Assembly (NCBI GenBank): GCA_946479725.1
Contig: CAMLHB010000107.1
Coordinates: 1-7,863, forward strand
Source of the DNA: an uncultured Actinomycetes bacterium
Lineage (GTDB): Bacteria; Actinomycetota; Thermoleophilia; Solirubrobacterales; 70-9
Length of the DNA: 7,863 bases
Direction of reading: 5' to 3'
The position numbers were made by a program, and so were the translations under genes. The stretch's first letter is position 1. Each line of letters begins with the position of its first letter. Below are positions 1 through 7,820 of this stretch, in pieces. The notes below the pieces were generated by a model. The model saw only the letters and a list, made by a program, of their open reading frames with translations. It was not told the DNA's origin and ran no database searches.

Positions 1-402
1 GCGGGGCCTGCTCGTCGAGCACTCGGCGCCGCGGTCGCCGTAGTAGCCGACCGCCGACTGGCTGACCAGGACCTTCGGCGGGGTCTCAAGGCCGATCAGC
101 GCCTGCACCAGGTTGTGGGTCCCCTGGCGGCGGCTCTCCATGATCCGCTCCTTCGCCTCCGCGGTCCATTTCTGGTCGATTCGCTCGCCCAGCAGGTGGA
201 CGACCCCGTCGACGCCCTCGAAGGCGGCGGGATTGGGGCGTTCCAGGGTCGGCTCCCACTTGCGCCAGTCGACGCGGGGATTGGCGGAGCGGGCGCGGCC
301 GGGGTCGCGGGTCAGACCGACGACGTCGTCGCCGCGGGCAAAGAGCGCGTCGCACAGCGCCTGGCCGATCAGGCCGCTGGCGCCGGTGACGAGGACCCGC
401 AA
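1..402 (-). CDS. TIGR01777/YfcH-type NAD(P)-binding epimerase, partial and apparently frameshifted at its 3' side
   Basis: The visible 134 codons begin with the strand-turn MRVLVTGASGLIG, a Rossmann dinucleotide-binding loop with glycines at residues 7, 10 and 13. Further on are a VHLLGE segment and SQSAVGYYGDRGAE (about residues 114-127), the signature of the TIGR01777 branch of the extended SDR family (E. coli YfcH relatives). These are predicted cytoplasmic NAD(P)-dependent oxidoreductases or epimerases of unknown substrate. The TTG start at 402 is chosen because it directly precedes the Rossmann strand and has a GGAGG ribosome site (minus strand, 414-418) 11 nt upstream, inside the end of the malic enzyme gene. 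The gap to that gene's stop is 3 bp, so the two are probably co-transcribed. After residue 127 the family's expected reading (LDEQAP) continues only in another frame, so one base seems to be missing near 19-24. The gene then leaves the window. The family call is solid; the state of the gene is uncertain. Confidence 0.85.
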   Translation of the reverse strand, partial: MRVLVTGASGLIGQALCDALFARGDDVVGLTRDPGRARSANPRVDWRKWEPTLERPNPAAFEGVDGVVHLLGERIDQKWTAEAKERIMESRRQGTHNLVQALIGLETPPKVLVSQSAVGYYGDRGAECSTSRPR

Positions 403-405
403 GGG

Positions 406-1863
<1,458 letters not shown>

Positions 1864-1919
1864 CCCGGCTATCGAATCAGATCGGGCCTGCCGGCCAGCT
1901 TCTCGACGTACGGCTGCCA

Positions 1920-1925
1920 TAGGGT
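1920..1925 (+). promoter_or_regulatory. Candidate -10 hexamer (TAGGGT) for the secreted-protein pair
   Basis: TAGGGT fits the actinobacterial -10 pattern TANNNT and ends 9 nt before the ATG at 1935, so transcription could begin at or next to the start codon. No Shine-Dalgarno sequence is visible before that ATG, which agrees with a leaderless message. No convincing -35 box is seen. It lies in the 71-bp divergent gap between the malic enzyme start (1863, minus strand) and the first secreted paralogue. Confidence 0.35.
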
Positions 1926-1934
1926 CCGCGACTA

Positions 1935-2864
1935 ATGAAGCGGTCTTCCTCCATATGCCTCTTCCTGCTGGCGATGCTCGTCTCTGCCGGCTCTGCTCCC
2001 GCTGCGGAGGAAGCGCCCTTTCCCCCGGGAGGCTTCCGCCTTCCCACCAGCAACGGCTACTCGCTGCACGCGCTTTCCTTCGACGGCGACCCGCACGGGA
2101 AACCCGACGAGCTGATCCTCTTCGTCGGTCGCAAAGGCGGCGGGGCCACCTACTTCGTGCTCCATCACGTGACTATCACCGAAACGACGATCGCCGCCGA
2201 CCTCGGCCGCCTCGGTTCGATCGATCTCCACTTCGTCCCCAGCGGCGAGACGAAGAAGGAGCACCCGCGCTGCCAGCCGAAGCAATCGGTCGAATTCGAC
2301 TCGGGCTTCTACGAAGGGCGGGTCGACTTCGAAGGCGAGGAAGGCTTCACCGCCGCCCACGCGACGCGCGCGGCCGGAGAATTGCAGTTGGGCCTGAACC
2401 TGTTCTGTCCCGGTGGCCCAAAGGTAGACGGCATCGGTGGGAACGCTCCCGGCGCTCAACTGCACGGTTACCGCCGCTGGCCCGGCGGCAAGGTGGAGCT
2501 GCAGGCGAGCACGAACTCACCCACTCGTCCGGTGCATTTCAAGGCCTCGATCGAGGAACGCGGGGGAGATCTCCTCGTTATCCGCGAAGTCGCGGTAACC
2601 GGGGCACCCTCGGCCTTCCGGTTCGACGTTCCCGCGCAGACCGCGCGCCTGGCGCCACCGGCGCCGTTCCGAGGGGTGGGCCACTTCAAGAGGCGGGAAG
2701 AGGCGCTCGGGCGGCTGCGAGGCGGGCTGACCGTAGATTTCCCCGGCAACTCCCACGTTTCCTTGGCGGGCATCCAAGGGGGAATGGTGCGCTACGTGGC
2801 GAACCCGGGCCAGGTGTTTCGGCCGCTCTCGCGGCTGTCCCTCGAAAGGATGCTGGACGAATGA
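1935..2864 (+). CDS. Secreted protein of unknown function, paralogue 1 of a tandem pair
   Basis: A 309-residue protein that I do not recognise as a named family. It starts with a Sec-type signal peptide: basic KR, a hydrophobic core (about residues 7-17) and a likely cleavage after APA at 23. No lipobox is seen, so it should be released or wall-associated. The mature part is rich in Gly, Phe, Asp and Glu and has no other membrane segment, consistent with a beta-rich extracytoplasmic domain (inference). It has only two mature cysteines, Cys113 and Cys158, both matched in the next gene, so a disulfide is plausible. The most distinctive segment is SGFYEGRVDFEGEEGFT (residues 123-139). A second conserved block, APPAPFRGVGHFKRR with GGLTVDFPGN, lies at about 240-272. 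The start is the ATG at 1935, immediately before the signal peptide. Its stop overlaps the start of the downstream paralogue as ATGA, so the two are translationally coupled. Confidence 0.85.
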   Translation: MKRSSSICLFLLAMLVSAGSAPAAEEAPFPPGGFRLPTSNGYSLHALSFDGDPHGKPDELILFVGRKGGGATYFVLHHVTITETTIAADLGRLGSIDLHFVPSGETKKEHPRCQPKQSVEFDSGFYEGRVDFEGEEGFTAAHATRAAGELQLGLNLFCPGGPKVDGIGGNAPGAQLHGYRRWPGGKVELQASTNSPTRPVHFKASIEERGGDLLVIREVAVTGAPSAFRFDVPAQTARLAPPAPFRGVGHFKRREEALGRLRGGLTVDFPGNSHVSLAGIQGGMVRYVANPGQVFRPLSRLSLERMLDE

Positions 2865-3796
2865 AAACGAAGCTGATCCTCTGCATCTGTGCCGCGCTAC
2901 TGATCTCAGCGGCCCCCGCCCGAGCTTTCAGTCCCCTGCCCCCGCATCTCGCCGCTGCTGAGTTCCTCGGCTACGGCACCGGCTTCCAACTGCAGGGCAC
3001 GAACGGCTACAGGATCGGCGTCTACGGCTTTTCCGAACGCCGGGACGGGAAGGGGAAGATCTATGTCAGCGCCGGTCGCAGGGGTCGGTACGGGAGCGGC
3101 GCCTCCTATCTGGCTCCCGCGGTCGTCTCCGAAGGCTTCATCAGAGCTGACCTCAGCTCGCTCGGGAAGGTGGACCTGGCGCTCCATCCCTCGGGCATCG
3201 AAAAGAAGATCCACATCAAGTGCAGCAAGCACACCTATCCCTTCGAAACGGGTTACTTCGAAGGCGTCGTGGAATTCGAAGGCGAGGGGGGCTACACCAC
3301 CGTCACCGCGACCCAGATCCCATTCCAGCCGCCGATCACCTCCTTCTGCGGCGGCTTAAGCGGCAAAGGCGAATCGCGAGCCGCCGGGCTTCCGGGGGCG
3401 AGGCTCCAGGGTCTTTCCTTCGCACACGGTCGCCGCCTCACCTTCCAGGTCAACAAGAACCACCCGCGGCGGGGGCGGGTGCCCTTTAGCTTCGACCTCC
3501 GGGAGCGGCACGAAGGCATCCAGATCCACCGCTTCATCGAAGGCTTCGCGCCGTCGAGCAGCTTCTCCTTCGATCCCAACCTGAGCGAAGCCGAGCTGAA
3601 CCTCCCCGCGCCCTTCTCCGGCTCCGCCACCCTGCGCCGTCGGTCCAACGCCGTCACCCCGAAATGGAACGGCGACCTCACCGCCGACTTCGTCGGCCAC
3701 CCCGACTTCCGCCTCGCCGGCCCGGGCGTCTACGTCAGCCTCACCCACGCCTGCTTCTCCTACAGCGGCGAATCCTCGTTCGCAGAGACCTGCTGA
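2861..3796 (+). CDS. Secreted protein of unknown function, paralogue 2 of a tandem pair
   Basis: A 311-residue relative of the preceding gene. The ATG at 2861 overlaps the upstream TGA and is preceded by AAAGGA (2845-2850) 10 nt away. It opens directly into a signal peptide (basic MKTK, hydrophobic to about residue 19, probable cleavage after ARA at 22). The frame stays open far upstream, but that extension has no secretion signal and runs out of frame across the first paralogue, so it is not coding. Segments shared with the neighbour are GTNGYRIGVYGF (47-57), LGKVDLALHPSG (101-112), Cys121, TGYFEGVVEFEGEGGYT (130-146), Cys163 in SFCGG, LPAPFSGSATLRRR (248-261) and GDLTADFVGHPDFRLAGPG. Unlike its partner it has two more cysteines, Cys298 and the final residue Cys311, which may form a second disulfide. 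The role is unknown. The conserved pairing suggests the two proteins act at the same extracytoplasmic site, or that this is a recent duplication. Confidence 0.86.
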   Translation: MKTKLILCICAALLISAAPARAFSPLPPHLAAAEFLGYGTGFQLQGTNGYRIGVYGFSERRDGKGKIYVSAGRRGRYGSGASYLAPAVVSEGFIRADLSSLGKVDLALHPSGIEKKIHIKCSKHTYPFETGYFEGVVEFEGEGGYTTVTATQIPFQPPITSFCGGLSGKGESRAAGLPGARLQGLSFAHGRRLTFQVNKNHPRRGRVPFSFDLRERHEGIQIHRFIEGFAPSSSFSFDPNLSEAELNLPAPFSGSATLRRRSNAVTPKWNGDLTADFVGHPDFRLAGPGVYVSLTHACFSYSGESSFAETC

Positions 3797-3829
3797 GATC
3801 GCCAGGCCGCTCCCAACGGCCGATCGGTT

Positions 3830-3835
3830 TAGCCT
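3830..3835 (+). promoter_or_regulatory. Candidate -10 hexamer (TAGCCT) before the TfoX-like pseudogene
   Basis: TAGCCT matches TANNNT and is followed by exactly 7 nt and then the GTG at 3843, the same geometry as the hexamer before polA. There is no ribosome site between them, so a leaderless start is suggested. No matching -35 box is visible. If the downstream gene is dead, this may be a relic or may drive transcription into the DUF559 gene. Confidence 0.33.
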
Positions 3836-3842
3836 TGCCGTC

Positions 3843-4171
3843 GTGGCCTTCGACGAAGCCCTCGCCGACCGCATCCGCGACGCCCTCGCTTCTCGCGACG
3901 GGGTGAGCGAGCAGAAGATGTTCGGCGGCACCGCCTTCATGCTTGGCGGCAACATGGCGGTGGGCGTGATCGGCAGCGACTGATGGTCCGCCTCGACCCC
4001 GCCGATGCCGCCAAGGCGCTCGACGGGCCGCACACGCGCCCAATGGACCTCACCAGCAAACCGATGTAGTACATGGTCTACGTGGACGCCGAAGGAACGG
4101 CAAGCGACGAAGCCCTCGCGTCCTGGGTAGACGCCGGCGCCGACTTCGCCGCCTGCCTCCCGCCCAAGTAG
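3843..4171 (+). pseudogene. TfoX N-terminal-domain protein, disrupted by a frameshift and a nonsense codon
   Basis: From the GTG at 3843 the frame reads a TfoX_N start (MAFDEALADRIRDAL, then EQKMFGGTAFM and GNMAVGVIGSD) and hits TGA at 3981-3983 after 46 residues. The homology continues in the frame two bases on: from CTG at 3980, LMVRLDPADAAKAL, TRPMDLTSKPM, a TAG at 4067-4069, then YMVYVDAEGT, ALASWVDAGADF and CLPPK to a final TAG at 4169-4171. Restoring one C at 3979-3980 gives GSDLMVRLDP, as the family expects. The internal TAG sits where relatives have a Lys- or Arg-like residue after PM. Repaired, the product would be about 109 residues, the usual size for stand-alone TfoX_N proteins, whose function is poorly known; the name comes from the competence regulator TfoX/Sxy. 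Two independent lesions make real gene decay more likely than a sequencing slip. No intact second start would yield a whole domain. Confidence 0.85.
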
Positions 4172-4228
4172 CGCGAAAAAGCAGCAGGTAAGGGGGAGAG
4201 GTCATCGACCTGTCGCCTTTGTCTTCCT

Positions 4229-5143
4229 ATGGAGGACAAACTCGACACCCTCGATCTGCGCATCGACGAAGTCGCTTCTCGGCAGCACGGCGTGATCACG
4301 TTGCGCCAGCTTGAAGCGGTCGGCTTAGGCCGACGGGGAACATCGAAGCGTGCAGGTAGGGGGCGACTACATCGCGTCCACCAAGGCGTCTATGCGGTGG
4401 GGCACCGCGTTCTAGGTCATCGCGGGCGCTTCATGGCCGCCGTCCTTGCTTGCGGCGAGGGAGCGGTCGTCAGTCACGCCTCCGCCGCGGTTCTTTGGGA
4501 GCTTCTCTATCCCCTCGAAGGCCCCATTCACGTTTCGATCCCAAGCACCTCGGGCCGCAAGTCACGTCGCGGGATCCACCTCCACCGCTGTCCCTCCCTA
4601 ATCCCGCCGCCCCGAGAGCCGTCTCCCTCACTCTCCTCCTCGCCAATTAGAGGAGGGCGAGGGAGACGGCTCACCACCGCCACCCTCACCACCCACCGCC
4701 ACCGAATCCCCGTCACGACCGTCCCCAGGACCATCGAAGACCTTCGCGCCACGGCGCTCCTCCCACCGCACCTAACCCGCCGCGCCATGCGCCAAGCCGA
4801 GCTCAAGGGGTACCGCCTCGACCGTGTCGAGAGCGACCGCACCCGCAGCGACCTCGAGTCCCTCTTCCTCGCCACCGTCGACCCCTACCGCGACCGCATC
4901 CCACCCCCCGAGGTCAACGCCAGACTGGGCCACTATGAAGTCGACTTCCTTTGGCGCCAGCAGAAGCTCGTCGTCGAAGTGGATTCCTTCACCTACCACC
5001 GCGGCTCGGTCGCCTTCCACGATGACCACGAGCGCGATCTCGACCTCCAGAGCACGGGCTACGCCGTCCTCCGCTTCGACGACCAACAGCTCGAAGCCGA
5101 GCCCGAGCGCGTCGTCGCGTTGATCCGGGAGGCGCTGTCGTAG
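4229..5143 (+). CDS. AbiEi-like winged-helix and DUF559 (PD-(D/E)XK nuclease-fold) protein with an in-frame palindromic insert
   Basis: A 304-residue two-domain protein. Residues about 8-60 (RIDEVASRQHGVIT through GRLHRVHQGVYAVGH) match the winged-helix domain seen in AbiEi-type antitoxins and related actinobacterial proteins. Residues about 205-300 are a DUF559 domain related to very-short-patch-repair-like endonucleases. Candidate active-site residues of that PD-(D/E)XK fold are Glu210 (DLESLFL), Asp239 (YEVDFLW), and Glu250 with Asp252 (VVEVDSFTYH); the closing strand is GYAVLRFDD. Such proteins are abundant in actinobacterial genomes, are usually not paired with a toxin, and have no established role. 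No partner toxin gene is seen here. Residues 130-148 are encoded entirely by a 57-bp palindrome, giving a basic Ser/Pro/Arg/Gly linker between the domains. The ATG at 4229 fits the family N-terminus, but neither a ribosome site nor a TANNNT box precedes it at the usual distance. The stop overlaps the putative polA -10 hexamer. Confidence 0.87.
   Translation: MEDKLDTLDLRIDEVASRQHGVITLRQLEAVGLGRRGTSKRAGRGRLHRVHQGVYAVGHRVLGHRGRFMAAVLACGEGAVVSHASAAVLWELLYPLEGPIHVSIPSTSGRKSRRGIHLHRCPSLIPPPREPSPSLSSSPIRGGRGRRLTTATLTTHRHRIPVTTVPRTIEDLRATALLPPHLTRRAMRQAELKGYRLDRVESDRTRSDLESLFLATVDPYRDRIPPPEVNARLGHYEVDFLWRQQKLVVEVDSFTYHRGSVAFHDDHERDLDLQSTGYAVLRFDDQQLEAEPERVVALIREALS
4616..4672 (+). repeat. 57-bp near-perfect palindrome inside the DUF559 gene (REP/palindromic-element-like)
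   Basis: The arms are 4616-4638 and 4650-4672, 23 nt each, pairing at 21 of 23 positions. The outer 14 bp (GAGCCGTCTCCCTC against GAGGGAGACGGCTC) are perfect. The loop, 4639-4649, is comparatively AT-rich (CGCCAATTA within it). The two imperfect positions are A4630/C4658 and T4632/G4656; in the mRNA the second can form a G-U pair. The element begins on a codon boundary (Glu130), spans exactly 19 codons and contains no stop. An alternative inner register (4635-4641 with 4650-4656) gives a tighter 8-nt loop. No second copy is present in the window and no target duplication is obvious. Confidence 0.85.
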
Positions 5144-5146
5144 AGT
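5141..5146 (+). promoter_or_regulatory. Candidate -10 hexamer (TAGAGT) for polA
   Basis: TAGAGT fits TANNNT, contains the TAG stop codon of the DUF559 gene, and is followed by 7 nt and the polA GTG at 5154. A possible -35-like TTGATC lies at 5120-5125, but its 15-bp spacer is short. The nearest purine-rich ribosome-like sequence (GGGAGG, 5127-5132) is 21 nt from the GTG, too far to serve it, so a leaderless polA message is the simplest reading. Confidence 0.45.
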
Positions 5147-5153
5147 CGCCCCC

Positions 5154-7787
5154 GTGCCTGACGACGGCGACGCCCCACAGCTCTTCCTGATCGACGGCAA
5201 TAGCCTCGCCTATCGCGCCTTCTTCGCCCTGCCCGAGTCGATCGGGACCAGCGACGGGCGGCCGACCAACGCGATCTACGGCCTCGCCTCGATGCTGGTG
5301 AAGATCATCGACGAACACCACCCGCAGGGGGTCGTCGTCGCCTGGGACGCGGGCTGGAGCGGGCGCGAGAAGACGTATGACCTCTACAAGGCCCAGCGCA
5401 AACCGCGCCCCGACCTGCTGCGCGAGCAGTGGCCACACCTGATGCCGCTGGTCGAGGCCTTCGGCTACACCAACGTCAAGGTCGACGGCTACGAGGCCGA
5501 CGACGTGATCGCCTCGATGGTCAAGCAGGCGCGCGAGCAGGGGATCGAGGTGATGGTCGTGACCGGCGACCGCGACGCCTACCAGCTGGTCACCGAGGGG
5601 GTGCGGGTGATGAGCACCTCCCGCGGGATCACCGAGACCAAGGTTTACGACCGGGCCGCGGTCGAAGAGCGCTACGGGGTGCCACCGGAGCTGATCTGCG
5701 ACCTGATGGGGCTACGCGGCGACACCTCCGACAACATCCCCGGCGTCCCCGGGATCGGCGAGAAGACCGCGACCCAGCTGCTGCAGCAGTTCGGCTCGCT
5801 GGAAGCGGTGCTGGAAAGCGTCGACCAGATCTCCGGGAAGAAACGCAAGGAAAACCTCACCGCGCACGCCGACGACGCCCGCCTCTCCAAGCAGCTGGCG
5901 ACGCTCCAGTACGACATCGAGACCGGGGTCGACCTGCGGGAGGCGATGGCGAAGCATCCCGACCGTGGCGCCCTGCGCGAGTTCATGCGCGAGTTCGAGC
6001 TGCGGGCGGTGATGGAGCGGCTGGAAGAAGCGCTGCCCGAGGGCGACGCGGTGCCGGGACGCAAGGTCGAGACCGAGCTCGCGGTCGAGGCGGTCGAGGG
6101 CAGGCCCGAGGACCTGGGGGAGGGGCCGGTGGCGCTGGCGGTCGCCGGGGGCCGCTGGGCCGGCGCCGAAGGCGACCGCGTCCTCAGCGGCGAGAGCACG
6201 CTCGACGAGCTCGCCGTCGCGCTCGGCGCCAAGCCGTTCGCCGCCCACGACGCCAAGTCCCTCGGCGGCGGCCGCCACGGTCTCCTTGCCGCCGCGGCGC
6301 GCGAGGGCATCGAGCCGCAACTCGACCACGACACGATGATCGCCGCCTACCTGCTGGAGCCCCAGCGCCGCACCTACGACCTGGTCGAGCTCTCCGCCGA
6401 CGCCGGCATCGGCCTCGCCGAGGGCGCCGCCGCCGACAAGCAGGAAGAGGATGACGGGCAGCTGGCCCTGGGCGAGGAGCTGGACGCGGGCCTCGAGCCC
6501 GCCGAGGAAGCGCAGCTGGTCGCCGCTCTTGCCGCCGTGCAGCGGCCGCGGATCGAGGAGCTCGGCCTGGAGCAGCTGCTGCGCGAGGTCGAGCTGCCGC
6601 TCGTCGCGGTGCTGGCGGCGATGGAGCGCGAGGGGCTGAAGCTCGACGCCGAGCGCTTGGCCGAGGTCGGCGCCGGCTTCGGCGAGCGGATCGACATCCT
6701 CGAAAAGGAGATCTTCGAGCTGGCCGAGGAGGAGTTCACGATCGGCTCGCCGCAGCAGGTCGGCCGCATCCTCTTCGAGAAGCTCGGGCTGACGAAGAAG
6801 CGCCGCGGCAAAACCGGCTTCTCGACCGACGCCCGCGTCCTCGCCCAGATCCGCGACGAGCACCCGATCGTCGAGAAGATCGAGCAGTGGCGGGAGCTCT
6901 CGAAGCTGAAGAGCACCTACCTCGACACCCTGCCGGAGCTGATCGACCCCGAGACGGGCCGCGTCCACACCACCTTCAACCAGGCTTCGACCACCACCGG
7001 CCGCCTCTCCAGCACCAACCCGAACCTGCAGAACATCCCGATCCGGACCGAGATCGGCCGCCCCGTCCGCGCCTGCTTCGTCGCCGAGCCGGGCGCCCAG
7101 CTGCTCTCCGCCGACTACAGCCAGGTCGAGCTCCGTGTCCTCGCCCACGTCGCTGACGAGGGGGTGCTTAAAGACGTCTTCCACAAAGGCGAAGACGTCC
7201 ACGCCGCCACCGCCGCCGAGGTCTTCGAAATCGGCCGCGACGAGGTCGACGTCGGCCAGCGCTCGAAGGCGAAGATGGTCAACTTCGGGATCGTCTACGG
7301 GCTGACCGGGTTCGGCCTCGCCGACCGCCTCAACATCCCCCGCAAGGAGGGCGAGGAATTCGTCTCCCGCTACCTCGAGCGCTTCCCCGCCGTCCGCGCC
7401 TTCCGCGAGCAGGTGATCGAGCGCGCCCAGGAGGAGGGCTACGTGAAGACGCTGATGGGGCGGCGCCGGCCGATCCCGGAGCTGCGCTCGGGCAACCCCA
7501 ACACCCGCCGCCTCGGCGAGCGGCTGGCCGTCAACACGGTGATCCAGGGCACCGCCGCCGACATCATCAAGGTGGCGATGGTGCGCTGCCAGCGGGCGCT
7601 GAAGGAGGCCGGGGGGGAGACCCGCCTCGTCCTCCAGATCCATGACGAGCTCCTCTTCGAGGGGCCGCCGGGGGAGATGGAAGCGGCGGCCGAGCTGGTG
7701 GAGCGCGAGATGTGCGCCGCCTACCCGCTCGACCCGCCGCTCGAGGTGGACGTCGGCATTGGCCGCGATTGGCTCGAGGCGAAGTAG
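5154..7787 (+). CDS. polA: DNA polymerase I
   Basis: An 877-residue family A polymerase that fills gaps, removes RNA primers and completes excision repair in the cytoplasm. The N-terminal 5'-3' exonuclease (about 8-295) has Asp14 in FLIDGNSLAYRAFF, DGYEADDV (Glu114, Asp116, Asp117), VTGDRDAYQL (Asp139, Asp141) and LRGDTSDN (Asp190, Asp193) followed by a helix-hairpin-helix GVPGIGEKTA. The middle domain (about 320-470) corresponds to the 3'-5' exonuclease, but the first motif, normally DxE, reads VALAVAG (326-332), and only Asp393 (DHDTM) resembles a remaining motif, so proofreading is probably absent. The polymerase part is complete: motif A SADYSQVELR (Asp654), O helix with Arg703, Lys707, Phe711 and YG at 715-716, and motif C QIHDELLFE (His830, Asp831). 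Phe711 occupies the position that discriminates against dideoxynucleotides. An acidic stretch lies at 430-453. The GTG at 5154 is the first start after the upstream stop and directly precedes conserved sequence. Confidence 0.97.
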   Translation: MPDDGDAPQLFLIDGNSLAYRAFFALPESIGTSDGRPTNAIYGLASMLVKIIDEHHPQGVVVAWDAGWSGREKTYDLYKAQRKPRPDLLREQWPHLMPLVEAFGYTNVKVDGYEADDVIASMVKQAREQGIEVMVVTGDRDAYQLVTEGVRVMSTSRGITETKVYDRAAVEERYGVPPELICDLMGLRGDTSDNIPGVPGIGEKTATQLLQQFGSLEAVLESVDQISGKKRKENLTAHADDARLSKQLATLQYDIETGVDLREAMAKHPDRGALREFMREFELRAVMERLEEALPEGDAVPGRKVETELAVEAVEGRPEDLGEGPVALAVAGGRWAGAEGDRVLSGESTLDELAVALGAKPFAAHDAKSLGGGRHGLLAAAAREGIEPQLDHDTMIAAYLLEPQRRTYDLVELSADAGIGLAEGAAADKQEEDDGQLALGEELDAGLEPAEEAQLVAALAAVQRPRIEELGLEQLLREVELPLVAVLAAMEREGLKLDAERLAEVGAGFGERIDILEKEIFELAEEEFTIGSPQQVGRILFEKLGLTKKRRGKTGFSTDARVLAQIRDEHPIVEKIEQWRELSKLKSTYLDTLPELIDPETGRVHTTFNQASTTTGRLSSTNPNLQNIPIRTEIGRPVRACFVAEPGAQLLSADYSQVELRVLAHVADEGVLKDVFHKGEDVHAATAAEVFEIGRDEVDVGQRSKAKMVNFGIVYGLTGFGLADRLNIPRKEGEEFVSRYLERFPAVRAFREQVIERAQEEGYVKTLMGRRRPIPELRSGNPNTRRLGERLAVNTVIQGTAADIIKVAMVRCQRALKEAGGETRLVLQIHDELLFEGPPGEMEAAAELVEREMCAAYPLDPPLEVDVGIGRDWLEAK

Positions 7788-7820
7788 TGTCCCCGCCCGC
7801 TCGATTGGGGCGCCGCCGCC

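Noticed and set aside
1864..1920. In-frame ATG at 1920 as the malic enzyme start
   Set aside because: The extra 19 residues are Arg/Ala-rich and unlike the family, and the region would overlap the putative promoter of the divergent gene; the ATG at 1863 sits right before the ACT domain.
1864..1934. Operator-like palindrome in the divergent gap (around CTGCCGGCCAG, 1888-1898)
   Set aside because: Short, GC-only and imperfect; expected by chance at this base composition.
3805..3830. Possible terminator after the secreted pair (GGCCG/CGGCC hairpin followed by GGTTT)
   Set aside because: The stem is only 5 bp with a 7-nt loop and the T run is three bases; too weak to call as an intrinsic terminator.
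4672..4710. Direct repeats of CACCGCCACC flanking a CTCACCACC core just after the palindrome
   Set aside because: Low-complexity His/Thr codon runs (TTATLTTHRHR); not a convincing target duplication or separate repeat element.
5712..7643. 643-codon open frame on the minus strand opposite polA
   Set aside because: It is antisense to strongly conserved polymerase motifs; its composition is typical of a GC-driven shadow frame and it shows no domain.
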